This document shows positions 10,472-23,201 of a stretch of 39,516 bases of DNA, piece after piece. Source of the stretch: Phoronis australis (taxonomy: Eukaryota; Phoronida; Phoronidae). The stretch is from assembly GCA_002633005.1 (NCBI GenBank), contig NMRA01000014.1:1713505-1753020 (forward strand), in the 5' to 3' direction. The stretch's first letter is position 1. Each line of letters begins with the position of its first letter. A program made the translations under genes and the position numbers. Below the pieces are notes generated by a model, which was not told the DNA's origin, searched no databases, and saw nothing but the letters and a program-made list of their open reading frames with translations.

Positions 10472-12253
10472 ATTATTTTCACCCTAACCAATGGTTATAT
10501 AAAACTGAAACAAAATGTCAAGTCTGTCTCAGTCAGTAGATACAAATCGTAATGCCCCAGGATTGTTTGAGTGCAACAATGAATAAATCTTACTGCGTTA
10601 CCGGCTCCAGATGCATTGAATAAAATTAACTGAACGCCGTATGAGCGCATGCTAATTCAGCGTTCGCTGACCGAAATAAGGTGTGAAACTATAACAGATA
10701 TTAGAAGAATCTTTATTTAGATATATATTCATTATTCAAATCATTGCTGTAGAACACATTTTCCCTGTAAGGTTCTGTGAAAGGGAACTTGCCTTCACGG
10801 CCACCGACGAGTAAGCATTTTGTAATTTCGCGGCGAACTCACCAAATATTCACGTGTTCATTATTTCTTTGTTTCAGTAGTCTACTCTTTTTGTGACTGG
10901 AAGTTTAGTTTTCAACTCTCGCAACCGACAAAACCGGTTGGTTTATGTTCGTAATATCTCCTGATCGTGTTGCAAGTCACTGGGTTATAACGAGTGTTTC
11001 AGAAAAAATCGCAAGTCTAAAATTACAACACACGGCTATACCCTCCTGTGTGTATTTCACAGAAGAATCATTGTAATTTATCACAGAACAGACTCCAAAC
11101 TTCCCACGACCGACCTCGGTAAGTTGGCCTACCGAACTAGTTGTAGGCTACGGTACGTTCAAAATTTCTGTAAATCCGTAACAGCGAAATAAATCGACTC
11201 GTTTATTAAAAATTCAATTTATTTATAAGGGTTTTACATCGACTTTTGATGATTAATTGGTGTAAAACGATGACATCAAACGATAAGCTGACACCGTAAG
11301 CGTCTTGTGGACTGTTGAACTTGCTGTTATCGAGTGGACCTATTCGACATAAATTAATACAAAATATTCTCCTTTAAGGCAGCTACAATACCGTTTATGT
11401 CGCACGGTGCCTGTATAGCCAGCCGAGGGACTACGTGTTGCCTAATAAGGCCTCTGCTACGATTCAGTTGCATTGAATGTGAACTGAATTCGATAATTCA
11501 ACTTCAGTTGTGAACAGGAAAAGTAATACAAATTGTTCCTAACAGAGACGTCAAGCAGATTCTAAAAAGCTTGTTGCCTTCTCGTTATTTTTAAGATATT
11601 GTTTATTGCTACACCATTGTCCTGCAAATATCTCCAGACAGATTTGTATCCATGCAGCCTTTGCTTAAATGCACACGTAATCAAACCTTATTGCATGTTT
11701 GTTGTTCGTACCCGGTATTCACACGTTTCACACATTCAGCACAAGAATGCTAGTTCCCCCGAGTCCCTGAAATTCTGTCACCCACGCACAAACACTCACT
11801 TCATTTTCTCCTCTGTATTTAATATAATACATCTGGATACCATTAAGGATTCTATCCACTGCATACTAATGCAATCAAGTACATCATCGGTGACAACAGT
11901 TAGATAAGTTTACGGTATGTAGAAATCAAATTTATGACTCAGGCTTAAAGTGGAACTTGCACACTAATTCCTTTGTGATTGCTCTATCAAGATAGAAACA
12001 CAACATATAGCGACGACGTGAATATGAAGTAGGTTGAAAATTGCCAAATGTTTTTAAGAACGAGTTTTGTGTCGAAAATGATCTGCCTAAATCACTCAAT
12101 CGTTTCCAGTAAGTATCGTGACGTGTGTGTTGGGGAATAACACTGCATGATGCGGGTTATGTGAGCCCTAAGGTACGTCACCTATTTGCAGAATTTTTTG
12201 TTTTCATATTTACAAGTTGCCAATGAATACAATGGCACTTTGTTTAGAGTATA
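10472..12253. other. No gene recognised
   Basis: AT-rich sequence with short frames only, the largest at 11599-11907 plus (102 codons, no motif). No transposase remnant was seen downstream of the THAP-like frame. CCGACCTCGGTAAG near 11107 resembles a donor site but has no supported exon. Confidence 0.45.
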
Positions 12254-12406
12254 CACTGGCGGATTTAGAGGGGGGCCAAGGGGGCCATGCCCCCTTAAAA
12301 TTCTCCCGGATTCCATTTGGCAGTTCGGGGGTGCGAATGTCTGACGGGCAAACTCCTGGCTAATATTCTGCCCTGCCCCCCAACTCAAAATCCTGGATCT
12401 GCCCAT
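12254..12406 (-). mobile_element. MITE-like element, copy 1
   Basis: A ~153 bp element beginning CTGGCGGATTTAG and ending CTGGATCTGCCC, so its ends are imperfect inverted repeats (GGCGGATYYAG type). It matches the element at 13767-13922 in reverse orientation over nearly its whole length, including GGATTTTGAGTTGGGGG, GGCAGGGCAGA, TTAGCCAGGA, CAGACATTCGCA and TTCCAAATGGAATC. There is no coding capacity; the small minus-strand frame across it is incidental. This end structure is common in non-autonomous DNA transposons of invertebrates. No clean target-site duplication was found. Confidence 0.75.
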
Positions 12407-13766
12407 GGTATATGGTGTTCAAATAGCATTGTCGTTTAGTTCCTGCTATACACTGGCATAGTTAGGAGCATGCGATGAGTACAACTTTAAGACACAGAAT
12501 TTGCAACGAGAAAAAACTGATATAAGGAGGTGCGTGTTATCTAGAATAATCCATGTGTTGTAGCAGTAGTGTGATCAAATGGTCACTTTGTTGCATCAGG
12601 CCTACACTGTATAGAGAGTCAATAGCTACGACGAACGTCCATGAGGTCTTATGATCTGCGTGTGCATTCACACGGTACAGTGACACTTCAAAGCCATGTC
12701 GTCAGTGGAAGTCGGAAAAATCTGGATTCTTTCTTGCTCGTTATTTCACAAAATGTGTGAATAACGTGACGCAAACATTCTTTGGGACTTTTGATTTGCA
12801 TCGGATTGTATAGCGTTCCATAGCCCGACTTCAGGGATCCTAATGGCCAATACTCCGTTCACATAACTGTTAATACTCTTTCAAATGAAAAATCCAACAT
12901 CACTTTCAAACAAGCAAATTTTGTCTGATCGGAATGTCTATCAATCATAATCTCACCGGTAGATGCCATTTTTTTCACAATAATATTAGAATTTTTATTA
13001 CACGCAGTGAACTCTGGCGTGACATTAAATATTTTATTCTTTTTTGTGATCACCTGGAGGCTGTAAACCAAGATATTGGTTCGTTGATATACTGTATCAA
13101 CTATTTCCAGAAAATGAGTAGTACACGTGATTATATAGTTTTCCAAAAACAGCTTCATATTAAAACATTGATGGCATTTCGCACCAAAATAAACATGTTG
13201 TTAGGAAACCTTTCATTTTTGGAAGGTTGAGGACGTGTAAATTATTCAAGCAGGCTGTTACGCATGTGTGATTAGTTCCAATAATCCAGTGATACACATG
13301 TATACCTGTTGTACATATCTTGCGCAGTTATTTTTATCTACACAAATCAGCACGCACCTTCTAAAATTAGGATTAGTACCGCTTGAGTAATAGCCTGGCC
13401 TAGTGATTTAATTTTCTGGAGGGCGGTAAATATCATAAAATATAAAAATAGTAGCGTTTCATGACAAATGTTTTCTCGAGCCGTTTTTTACCATTTGGTC
13501 ATTTACTTCGTAAGCCAACACTAGCACATTATCCTACTCTGATTCGGTCAGATTGTCCTCCACACATAACTACATTCATTTTTAGACGAACAAAGCATGA
13601 TTTTATCTAGTAGTATTGGACCGTAACAGCAATGTCAAGCGACCACTTATGCTTCTTCTAACGTTCATTTCTAGTGAATTTTCTCCTTGCAAAACTATTC
13701 ACGCCACCTGGTGACTGGCTGTTTGAAGTTAATTGAGTCGTCAACTACAAATTGTAATTTAAATTC
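12407..13766. other. Spacer between the two inverted MITE copies
   Basis: About 1.36 kb of AT-rich sequence. Frames of ~98 codons overlap on both strands at 12859-13230 and show no motif; the mutual overlap suggests a stop-poor stretch rather than a gene. If the two flanking elements recombined, this spacer would invert. Confidence 0.4.
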
Positions 13767-13922
13767 CAGGGGCGGATCCAGGATTTTGAGTTGGGGGCAG
13801 GGCAGAGTATTAGCCAGGATTTTGCCAGTCAGACATTCGCACTCCCGAACTTCCAAATGGAATCTGAGACAATTTTAGGGGAGGCCATGGCCCCATTTGC
13901 CCCCCTCTAAATCCGCCACCTC
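13767..13922 (+). mobile_element. MITE-like element, copy 2
   Basis: A ~156 bp element from AGGGGCGGATCCAGG to CTAAATCCGCCACCT. The terminal inverted repeats pair GGCGGATCCAG with CTAAATCCGCC. It is the reverse-oriented sister of 12254-12406. Flanks both contain AAATT (TAAATTCCA before, CAAATTATC after), which may be a decayed target-site duplication. The 63-codon frame entering it from 13687 is not considered real. Confidence 0.75.
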
Positions 13923-14599
13923 AAATTATCTCTCAGAGGTTTTTCATATCTGCGCACCACTGTATATAACAAAGAGATTTTGTCATTGGTCGGCAAAATA
14001 ATGCAGTGTTCACCGGAGGCTGTGTTTTTGCGTCATATGTCGCAAACAAATTGTAAAAGACGCAAATTGACTCGATGAGTGTGTTACCTTGAACGCAACT
14101 TTTTGTTCAAAGGTTGTAAAAATAAAAATAATGAACACACGAAAATCATTTGGTTCTTTTCTTTGATTACCTTTCGTCCATAACAGCACCGCTGGATTGT
14201 TTGATTTCCGAAGCCAAACGCCCGGCATCGTTGCTCCGTAAGTAGGTCATCATAATGTAGGTCCACTTAGGGGTAGACTCAATAAAACAGTCCCAAAAAT
14301 GGTGTCGAAACAGACGACCATTATGAAAAAAATATCAGCTTGCTCCATACTTTGCGAGTTTGTTTTTAAAGATTTTGGGACTAAGTTAAATGGAATCCAA
14401 AAAATTCAAATGGACCTTAAAACTATTAGAAGGTGAGCTCACTGGACCTCAGTTTTTAGAAAAGTAAGGCAAACACTGTAATGGATTCAACCATGCCAAT
14501 TTCAGCAGTCGTTCTCAACGTTTAGTCTGCTTTCTGACTTTACATCATGAGGCTGAACAGTACATCAATGGTAAAGTGTTACCTCTTGTTCTGCCCCGT
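13923..14599. other. No gene recognised
   Basis: Two overlapping minus-strand frames (14010-14228 and 14084-14266) share no known motif. A donor-like AAAG/GTAATC occurs within the second at about 14169-14175 on the minus strand. No repeats were seen. Confidence 0.4.
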
Positions 14600-15010
14600 T
14601 ATGCCTGCGTTTTCAATATCATTCTTCATTTTGAGAGCCACATGACTTGCAGTAATAATTGAAGTTTCCATGCAGACATGTGCAGTTATGAAAAACCCCA
14701 AGTCAATCCGGGAAACCTCGGGTATGTTCGTAGCCTTAAATTATCCATTGGAGATGCTTCATATCTGTGAATGTGTGGCTTAAAATCATGAATGTCGCGG
14801 AATGCAAAGGGTTACCGCTGTGGTAACAGGAGTTAATAATTAATAAAGAAGTAGAGTGATTGAAAATGCAATCGCCTACGACTTTAGGGATATAATAGGT
14901 CACTGTTTCAACCGTGCCTTGACCAATGTCCTTAGCTGTATTGATTGAAGTTCGCACATGCGCAGGTATGAATCATCTCTGAAAATACCCGACGTTTTCC
15001 GGATGTTACT
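14600..15010 (+). repeat. Third copy (R3) of the left-end dispersed repeat
   Basis: Shares ordered blocks with 355-1110: GTAGCCTTAAAT, a 'gcttcatatctgtgaatg' block, a GGGTTACC...CTGTG block, GATTGAAAATGCAATCGC, TTCGCACATGCGCAGGTATGA and CATCTCTGAAAATACCC. Orientation is the same as R1/R2. Identity is low, so the copies are old. It contains an RFX-like inverted repeat, GTTACC-5-GGTAAC, at 14811-14827. Confidence 0.55.
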
Positions 15011-18000
15011 TGGGGCTGCAGTGTCAAATTTAAAGGGGTCAAACCATAATGTACCTTAAAAATCTCCTGGAAACAAGAAAGCGCCTAAAACTGTATTCTG
15101 GTGTTGAACGTATCAAATTTGTTCCTCTAAAGCTACGTCAGTGATGACTGATCATCTGCTTGAGTTCCAGTTGGTTAGTGTAAGTCACTGGTAATTTCCC
15201 CCGACTGTGTTATGTTGCCTTGGCGACTGAAACTAACCTGCGGTAACGAAAACAGAAAGTTAATGGGCTTGGTTTACAGCATTAACGACTTGTCAGTCGC
15301 CATCTTTTCTAAAATCCAGGCCAGTTTCGTAAACGCAAAAGTCCATAGAATATATTTTATAATTTTTGCCTTTTGTTCCCATATAAAGAGTGTCTTCTTG
15401 ATGGTTGTAAAAATCCTATAGAAGGTCTCCCATGTAATCAGAAATGTGTTTCCTCAAATCAAAATTTTCTTCCCCGCTCTCTCGAAAAAATGCATACTTG
15501 GTTTCGGTCTGCCCCCGACCTATTTAGAAACCTGCGATTCACACCTGACATCAGGTCACGATGAGGAAACAGCAAGATGTGAGGCAATTCAGCTTGCGTA
15601 AACTATGAAAATCTGCACCGCAGCATCAATTTTCCCAAACCCAAACCAGAACAATTATACCATTTCTTTGGCCTAAACTGAGAAAGAATGATTGACCCAG
15701 TGTTATAACAACGATGAGAAGATGCTTTTTGACAGAATATGCGGTATTGTTGCTCCGTTTAGTTTGATTTTGTGTTCAAGGCTCTGACAATCTTTTGAAC
15801 GTATATTTTGTCATTTGACTAATTCTATTTTAGTGAGTGTTCGGGAAGTCCAATCCAATTTTCAAAAAAAAAATCTTTAAAATGAAGATACGGATCCATT
15901 TCAAACATTCAAAACGTGAGGATTAGTATACATCACGGAACTTTATAGGTTTCAGTTGAAATTGGCACGTGACACCATATAACATTCTTGATAATTTTTT
16001 TAGCAAACATAAATAAGCCGGCATGATCCTGTTCTTTTTCGACCAAACTGACCATTTTGACACTTCCCATTTCGTGACCGTGCGACCTTTCGAAATCAAG
16101 TTTTTTATTACTCCAATTTTCATGCTGACTGTGCGTTGTGTTGTTGCGATTGTGTAGGACCCTACATTAATATCCGCATTTGGATAAACTTCGGAACACC
16201 ATATCTCAGAAATGAGGGATCTGATTCAATTGCGCCTCTCAGACATTATTGCTTTATTCACTGTTCTTCAAAACTCTTTGCTTTCAGAAGGCGCAAAGCA
16301 ACTGCAAGTAAATAAAGTTGCCATGATCTTGCTTGAGAATGACAATCTCTCCAAGAAACGTGATGTCTGCAACATGTCCGAGAGTCCGTCTTTGCGCACA
16401 AGAACAATGGGAATGTCAAGTAGTTTGAGTTTCCAGAAAAGGTAGGGTGAATTTCTTGCTCTCTCAAGTGCTCAGTTATCTTCGCGGACGGTTCGCTTAG
16501 GAGTAGATAAAGGGAAGTGGGGACGAATGCCAAGGAGGTGGGAGACTAAAGTGATATGATAGTAGTGCAGTGATGCTCAGAGTAAAGTTTTTCATCACGT
16601 GGCATGCACGTAGTCTCATATACCTATTTTCGAGGCTGTCCAGATAATGCATCGATCCGGATTTAGCATGTGTGGCGACAGAAAGGTTGCAAGGATGAGT
16701 TGTTCCGTTGGTATTCAGTTGGTTCTACTGACTTACTGACCTCGTCTAGATGTCACTAGCACCCAACAAGTTCAGGTGTCCGGATTAATTGTAAACGGAC
16801 AGGAGCAAATAAACCGCACATGCCACGAATTTTTATCTGACGGGTCGGAAACAAGTCGGCAACCGGTCGTTGACCGGTCTGAAAAATATCCAACTAGTCT
16901 GCTACTGTGCTGACTTCAACAGAGGCTTTGAAAATTCCCTGTTGTCGTACTAGATCTAAATTTTCTCATCATCTTTACTGTACGCGCAAGAAGTTAGAAA
17001 TGATGCCTCAGCAAGTAGTAATGCTTTTCTACGTGTCAGGGAATTCAAGTGAAGATCGCAATGTGTATCGACCTCACGACCCTTAGCAGGCTGTTGCTTA
17101 GTGCGTGGAGGGAGTAAACTAGACGACAGGTCGCCGCCTCGTTGTTGTCCGTTCGAACAAAATATGTGTGATTTTACTATAGGCCTACGCTGATCTTACA
17201 GATATTGCTTTCAATGATTTAAAAACCATCGCGATAGAAATGAAAGAAATCACCAAACCTAGAGCCCGGTATGTGTGAACTCAGCTTTGACAGAGTGTAG
17301 CATGACGTCAACAGCTGACAGATGCTTGTTAAAGTTAGCTAACAGAGCTGCATGGAATTAAAAGATATTTCCGAATCATTAGAACTAATGACGCTTTGTA
17401 TGACACATCCATCCGGAAAAATGACCAACGCGAAGCCAATCGAAGGGAATGTTTGTCAGACCGGAGCTGGGAACCATAAAACTTTGAATCAGCTGACGGC
17501 GGATTGTTTGCGCAGCAACGTTAAGAATTTTCAGTGACGGAATCATGGATTTATATAATGATCGCTAACTACTGCGTAGGAATACATAGAGAAGATCATG
17601 GAACCCACACAGTACAAGACATTGTGATTCTACTAGGATGTTAACTTTCTTTTCCTAGTTACGCTTGGCTACATAATAAAAGCCTCCTTGGACATGATTT
17701 CAACAGCTCTTAGGGTGTTAAAACGTGTTATAATGAACCTGTCGGTGCCTACGAGGTCATTCTAAGAAACCCGTAGGCGAAAAATCCATAAAAACCCGCA
17801 CTTGGCACGATCGGGAGCCAAGTGGCACACACCAATTTAGATTTAAGGCGGAATTGAGATTCTTTCATTAACGATTGAATAACATGTTCGTTTATTCGAC
17901 AGTCCTCAGAGTGTAAGACACGGAATAAAACTCGGGTAAACATGTACATAACAACAAACATGCAAAGTCAGAATACTTGTATAAAACTAAATATACACTT

Positions 18001-20580
18001 AGTATATTAAGCCAATTGCCGAAAATGTTGAACATAATCTTTGGACAGGGAAGAACTCTGATGAGGAATCCTCTGTCGGCAGCGAAGGCGAAGATTACGG
18101 GCAACTTTTTAGAGGGATAAAATCGCTTTTTATTGCCGGTGGTAGAGACAAGAAATGTTTCATCAATTGGAAACGTAAAATCCTTAAATCTGTACGCAAT
18201 TGGGTTTTAGCAAATAAATTTCGAATTTTCCATCTGAGTTTCCCACGACTTTGACCGACTTAGCTTGAATAGTGACCGACGACATAGTTCTTAGAATACA
18301 ACTGCCAGCGAAATTACTTGATAAAGAATAGTTGATGTATGGGCAAATAGGGTAGAACTGTTATCTGGCTCTAAGCCTTCGTATAGGCTGATGACACCGA
18401 CAGCCGCGAAAAATGATTCTGCGAAGGATGCCCGCAGCCCTTGGCTAGATGAAATTCGTGAGACTAAGCACTTTAAAGAACCCGTGTATTCCTTATGACA
18501 CTAGAATCGATTCTCATTGCAGACATTCTATAATAAACTGATAAAATACTGTTTACTGCACCTTCCCACGTTAAGCGCCAGCTTTTGGCCAATTTATGTT
18601 TCCGGTTAACAATTGCTGATAATAATTCTTATACAACGGTGAATATTACTGCAAAGTTTTTCACGTGGGTACATGTTTTCTTTGTCCAGTAATTGAATTT
18701 AAAGACAACTTTAGCAAGTTGTCGTAATGCGATTCAGGCAAAGAACACGTTGTTGTGACTCCGAACGTTTGGTCTTTGTTGAAGCATCAACGTGCGTAGA
18801 TGTTTTTTGAACGCTTTACGTTTTTAACGACCAAGGCAAGTGTCGTTTTGCTGCCACGTGAACCTACATGTATAAAGCGCACTGCCGGTAGCTGCATCAA
18901 TTGCTGAGCAATTGCCTCTCTATTTTGATTCGTATTTCACGCTGGGGCGCTGTAGAAAATACGTTTACATATCTACAAATATTGTCCTCTGTTTTGTTTT
19001 CAAAATGGGCCCTTTGGCTGAAAAATTTCGTGCCTTTGTGATGAGTCAGTGCTTGCTACGGGGAGTGCGACGTATTCACCAGTTCAACTGACAATTACAC
19101 CGAATACATGTACTTCGCTCACCCAAATAGCTAAACACCTGGACAACAGACAACCAAATGTGTATAACATGGACCAAAACCATAAACAATTTTAAGTCTG
19201 ATCTGAACGCCACTTGTTGGTCACATCGCGTGACACAATTGAACATATTTCCAAGCCGGTTTAAGATTTACACATTCAAATGAAGACAGAAATGCAAATA
19301 AGAACAACTAAACAAAATAACAACGGTTTTAAGCTCAGGTGGTATAAATACAGCGTGGTCGTCATTCAAAATTGTTCCTCGCCTGATGTCACGGAAATAG
19401 ACGAGAATACTCGATGATTTTCAAGGTCCAAAACTGTGCTCAAGAAGGTATCTAACTTGAACTCGGAGAAAAGAAAGACACTGCAACTTGTTACATCTTA
19501 CTTGACTTGGTATTTGTTTACAAATGATTGAACTGTAATATCCTCTTGGAACAAAGCCTTTAAAATGGGAGCCATGCTGATACACTATTAAATAAGAACG
19601 ACCGACATACATTTCCTTGGTTTGTGAAATCTGACCGGCCAATGAAATTCGAATAAAACAGCCATTAAATTGAACCTAGGTTGAACTGAAGAGACAACAC
19701 ATCAAACTGCATGCTTTGTTTTGGGCACATGTGACCGGCAATGTTGCGTTCCCACAAACCAATCAGGCCCGTAGCTAGCATAACGCGGGGATTGGTCCGA
19801 ATTTCTAGAACAGTAGACCTTTGAAATTTTGCAAACGTCGACACTGTAGAGTTCTCGGCAAGGTCCTTGAGGCATCTTAATTAGGGGACTCTCATCTCTA
19901 CGTTCCTGAGATAAGACGAAATTTGTAATACCAGAAATTACGATACAGTAACGGTCGCTCGCAAAGAACGCAGCTCAAATTCGGATGCAATGTGGCCCAG
20001 AAAGTATCGCGGGCCTTACAGTTAAAAGTGATCAGTCTTCATGTATTTGGCAATACCTTCGCCTAAAATACTTGCTTTTTGTACAAAACTACAACTTGAG
20101 CTAACTTTCACACGAGACAAATATTTCAAGTCATGCTATAACCCATTTCAATGTTCTTTTTAATGCGTATCAACTTAAAAGTAAACAGGTCACAAACATC
20201 AGCATGGCGAGCATCGATAACAAAGTGACGTTACGTTATTGTAGAACAAATAGCAGTTTAAATAATGTTTATTGTTTCTAATTCACAATAATTTCATCAC
20301 ATTACAGACAAACATGTGATCAAAATATGTTTAATCTCCCACGCATTACACAGCTGTCGAAGCCGACATCTACATTTTATAGCATAAACCGTGTTTGGCG
20401 GTCCGTGTACCGTGTTTCTACCTGAATGTGAGTCCGGCCGTGACCGTGTATTTTGAGTGAATGGGTCGTTTTTGAGTCCGAGGCCTTGTTTAGGAGTTCG
20501 TTAACCGTATAGTTTAGATACCTTGGGTTTTAACCAATGAATATCCAAGGCCTCTTTAAGTTTAAGTCTATGTAGTCTGC
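15011..20580. other. Long gene-poor stretch
   Basis: About 5.6 kb without a supported gene. Frames at 15212-15421, 15373-15564, 16212-16445, 17352-17537 (plus) and 15923-16123, 16258-16533, 17749-18104, 19421-19642 (minus) are short, overlapping or motif-free. Visible small structures are the hairpin CACTTGGC-10-GCCAAGTG (17799-17824), CAATTGCT-1-AGCAATTG (18898-18914), a CRE at 17303-17310, and opposed CCAAT boxes at about 19758 and 19790. A CpG-rich patch with repeated CCGTGT words lies at 20390-20480. Confidence 0.45.
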
Positions 20581-20836
20581 ATGCACGCACCCAGCCTAAA
20601 AATTGGGGGCTCGATTTTTTGTAAGAATGCGGGCATGTCACTAAGGTTCACGGGGTTCGTTCTGGCAGAGCTACATGTATGAATTGTGCATTCGCCGAAT
20701 TTTGGTAGTTCCTGCCTTTGACTGGCCTTTGGTCGTTTTCTACTTTTTTCGGTGTTTTTGTTTTTCTGAAGCGGGCCTTATTTCCCGCTTCGCCAAATGG
20801 GTCTCCCCGAGCCTTCCCTCCCCTGGGTGCGCGCAT
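20581..20836 (+). mobile_element. Non-autonomous element with 14 bp TIRs, copy 1
   Basis: The ends ATGCACGCACCCAG (20581-20594) and CTGGGTGCGCGCAT (20823-20836) are inverted repeats with one mismatch in 14. The 256 bp interior includes CCTAAAAATTGGGGGCTCG and GAATTGTGCATTCG. A diverged relative lies in opposite orientation at 38595-38861. GTCTG occurs on both flanks and may be a decayed target duplication. The 63-67 codon frames that cross it on both strands are not taken as genes. Superfamily unknown. Confidence 0.6.
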
Positions 20837-22244
20837 GGTCTGTCCTCTCACTGCCCAAGATACTAAAATTAATTTAAATAATAAATTGCAGATTGCAATG
20901 AAAGCAATTCGATAACAAATTTAAAGTAGTGCCTGTTCATGAACTTGTACAGAAGCTACAGTAGCAAATCCATTTTATCTTTGTTGTATCCAGAGCTGCC
21001 TTGATGTTTGTTGCAAACATCCCTTTGCAAATTGGCTGCTTGTGTCACATAATTACTCTACTGTATGACTATCGGAGACATACTTTAAAGATGACAAATT
21101 ATAGGTTACATGTTATTTCTCTTATTAAATAACAAATCTAATAACTCTTTATCAAGTCTAGATGATGTTTCACAGTCTCTGAAAAGACAACGCTCTCAGT
21201 CGACAGAATGCAACGGAACATGAAGCTCTAGGAAAGGCTTGGTGCTCTAGTACCGGTAAATAGGTAGCCTCAGTTTGCCAAGTAGGGATTTGCAGACACG
21301 ATAGCGGTAGAAGCTCATTGGGCTAAATTCTCATATTTCACCTTTCTTATACATGTAATTGCGAACCCCACGGAAGTAAAATAGAATGCGTGTGCTATTG
21401 AAATGGATAGATTTGCAATAAATATCCACTGTTTTGTATTTTTGATAAAAACCCTGACTTGTCATTGTGGCGCTATTCAAAGATACCCTTCCTCCGCCAT
21501 TTTGATTAAAAACATCATGAATCGCTTTAATCCCAAATAATGCTCATTCAGCACAACTTCAATTATTTCAAAACTTAATAGAATCTAATATGAATTCTTT
21601 AATTTGAACTTTCATCTTTGATAGTGCACTACCACCTAAAATGGCCACCACATATGTAGTAAGAGACAGCTGACTGACTAACTGCCACCAGACGCATTGA
21701 CGTTTCTGTAGAAACCCGTCAAGTTTTGGAAAAAATAATACTAAAATAAGGCAAATACAAACAGAGCTGAAAGTTAATGAGTGGTTACATTTCAGAGATA
21801 TCTTTGGACTGACGAAACTCGTCCTGTATTCTGATGAATGTAAAAGAAATAGTGTATTTTAAAATCCAATCTCTTGCTCATTGGATCACATGACCGTGCG
21901 TGCCCATTAATTTAAAAAAATTTTCGCAAAAGAACTACATAGACTTGGTGTTAGGAGTTTCTGTGACGGAAACTTGTGTGGAACAGAGGATGTAGTCACC
22001 CATTAAAGGAACTTTGCTGCAGGAATTAAGATTTCTTTAGCTTATAATATCAGATAGATGTGATTCCCGGATGCACCTTAGTGCATTCTTACAACATACA
22101 TGTAGTACATGTATACACCCATTGTTGCATTCCTAAACGTCTAAATAACTCGAATCATCCCCATTAATTAGTTCCCTTGGTTATAAAACGTTACAGCGTG
22201 TGGTTGAAAGGTCTACTATTAATTGATTCAAATAGGTATATCTA
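20837..22244. other. No gene recognised
   Basis: AT-rich sequence. CTCCGCCATTTTGAT at 21492-21506 is, on the minus strand, a close match to the YY1 core AAAATGGCGG; AAAATGGCCACC near 21640 is a weaker one. A near-palindromic pair of TACATGTA octamers lies at 22094-22115. No exon is supported. Confidence 0.45.
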
Positions 22245-22267
22245 GTGTGTGTATCTTTCATGCCTGT

Positions 22268-22281
22268 TGGTGCCACCAGAG
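22268..22281 (+). promoter_or_regulatory. CTCF-like core motif
   Basis: CCACCAGAGGGG matches the 12-base CTCF core CCASYAGRKGGC at 11 positions. The 14-mer CACCAGAGGGGTGT is repeated exactly near 28476. CTCF is conserved across bilaterians, so insulator sites are possible. A single short match is weak evidence. Confidence 0.25.
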
Positions 22282-22807
22282 GGGTGTATCGGGGTTCCCG
22301 GGAAACTTATCAAACTGAATTGGCTTGTTTGCATCATCCCTTCGTGCAGTTTTGTGCCGTTCATTTACAACCAGTAAATCATAATGTTAGCGAAATATTG
22401 ATAGCATCGCCGACTTTTTTCTTACCCACAGGGCATGCCGTTGATCCAGTTTCCTACAACATTTATCTTCTGACAGGCGCCTGCCTAAAACATTGTAATT
22501 GACATTTAAATCATATCCTTCTCCATAATGAAAAAAATCTACGCGCTTATAGACTGCCAAATGCACATAAAAATATGAACTCCGTCTTTCCATCCAAATA
22601 TTATCAATCATAAAGAGCAATGACCTTACTTTCCCATTTTACATAAACGGAAGTATCCCTCGTTCCACTCAATGCCAGTTTAACGAGGAAATGTTTGCTC
22701 TTGTTTTACTTAGCCTAGCGTCTTCGTTACCAGACAATACAAGTGTAGCTACCTACGCAAGTCTACTCTACATCACAGTGGAGCACGAGTAAAAATACAT
22801 GTACATT

Positions 22808-22930
22808 GATGACGTCAACGATAACTGAGATGATAACGGCGACGATGATGGCGACACCGATGGGTATGGTGGTGATAATGAAGGCGACGATAGTGAAAAT
22901 GTCGATAGTGGAGAAGGCAGCGATAACGGC
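22808..22930. repeat. Degenerate GAT/GRC triplet tract
   Basis: About 120 bp built from GAT, GAC, GGC, GAA and AAC triplets. Its three minus-strand frames give an Ile/Val-rich, a His/Arg-rich and a mixed peptide, which is the signature of a trinucleotide repeat. In one plus frame it encodes a long Asp/Gly/Asn/Glu run (see next entry). A CRE octamer sits at its left edge (22809-22816). Confidence 0.6.
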
Positions 22931-23137
22931 TATGTAGGATCCAACCAATTTTTTGGAAATAGTAAATCAAATATATTCTCGACAAACCTGCGGAGAATGA
23001 TGTATGCACCACGTTGTAAAATGTATTCGATCTGGACGAAAATGGCCCCCGGTTTCAAAATAAAATATTGTGCCCCATCTATTAAAACAATCAGCAAAAT
23101 GCACGTCAAACTCAATTACAGAGCTACATGTATTTGA
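22829..23137 (+). CDS. Acidic open frame built on triplet repeat
   Basis: The plus strand is open for 102 codons after a TGA at 22826-22828, ending TGA at 23135-23137. The first ~45 residues are strongly acidic (DDNGDDDGDTDG, then EGDDSENVDSGEGSDNG), followed by a basic, Lys/Met-rich half. There is no ATG until well into the frame, so it would have to be an exon or belong to the following frame through splicing. Such acidic runs occur in real nuclear and extracellular proteins, but a decayed microsatellite gives the same pattern. Coding status is undecided. Confidence 0.18.
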   Translation, partial: DDNGDDDGDTDGYGGDNEGDDSENVDSGEGSDNGYVGSNQFFGNSKSNIFSTNLRRMMYAPRCKMYSIWTKMAPGFKIKYCAPSIKTISKMHVKLNYRATCI

Positions 23138-23201
23138 GCACCTTCCTGGGAGTCTTGGGTTAACAAACATTAGTACCAGTAGCGGAATGTGGGTTATATA
23201 G

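Noticed and set aside
12859-13230. Two ~98-codon frames on opposite strands as genes
   Set aside because: They overlap almost completely, have AT-driven composition and no motif.
19005-19091. 28-codon frame with good start context (MGPLAEKFRAFV...)
   Set aside because: Too short, and without splice or conservation support, to call a gene.
22763-23012. Hydrophobic (Ile/Val-rich) and His/Arg-rich minus-strand frames resembling a membrane helix or metal-binding peptide
   Set aside because: All arise from different frames of one degenerate triplet tract, so no frame is specially favoured.
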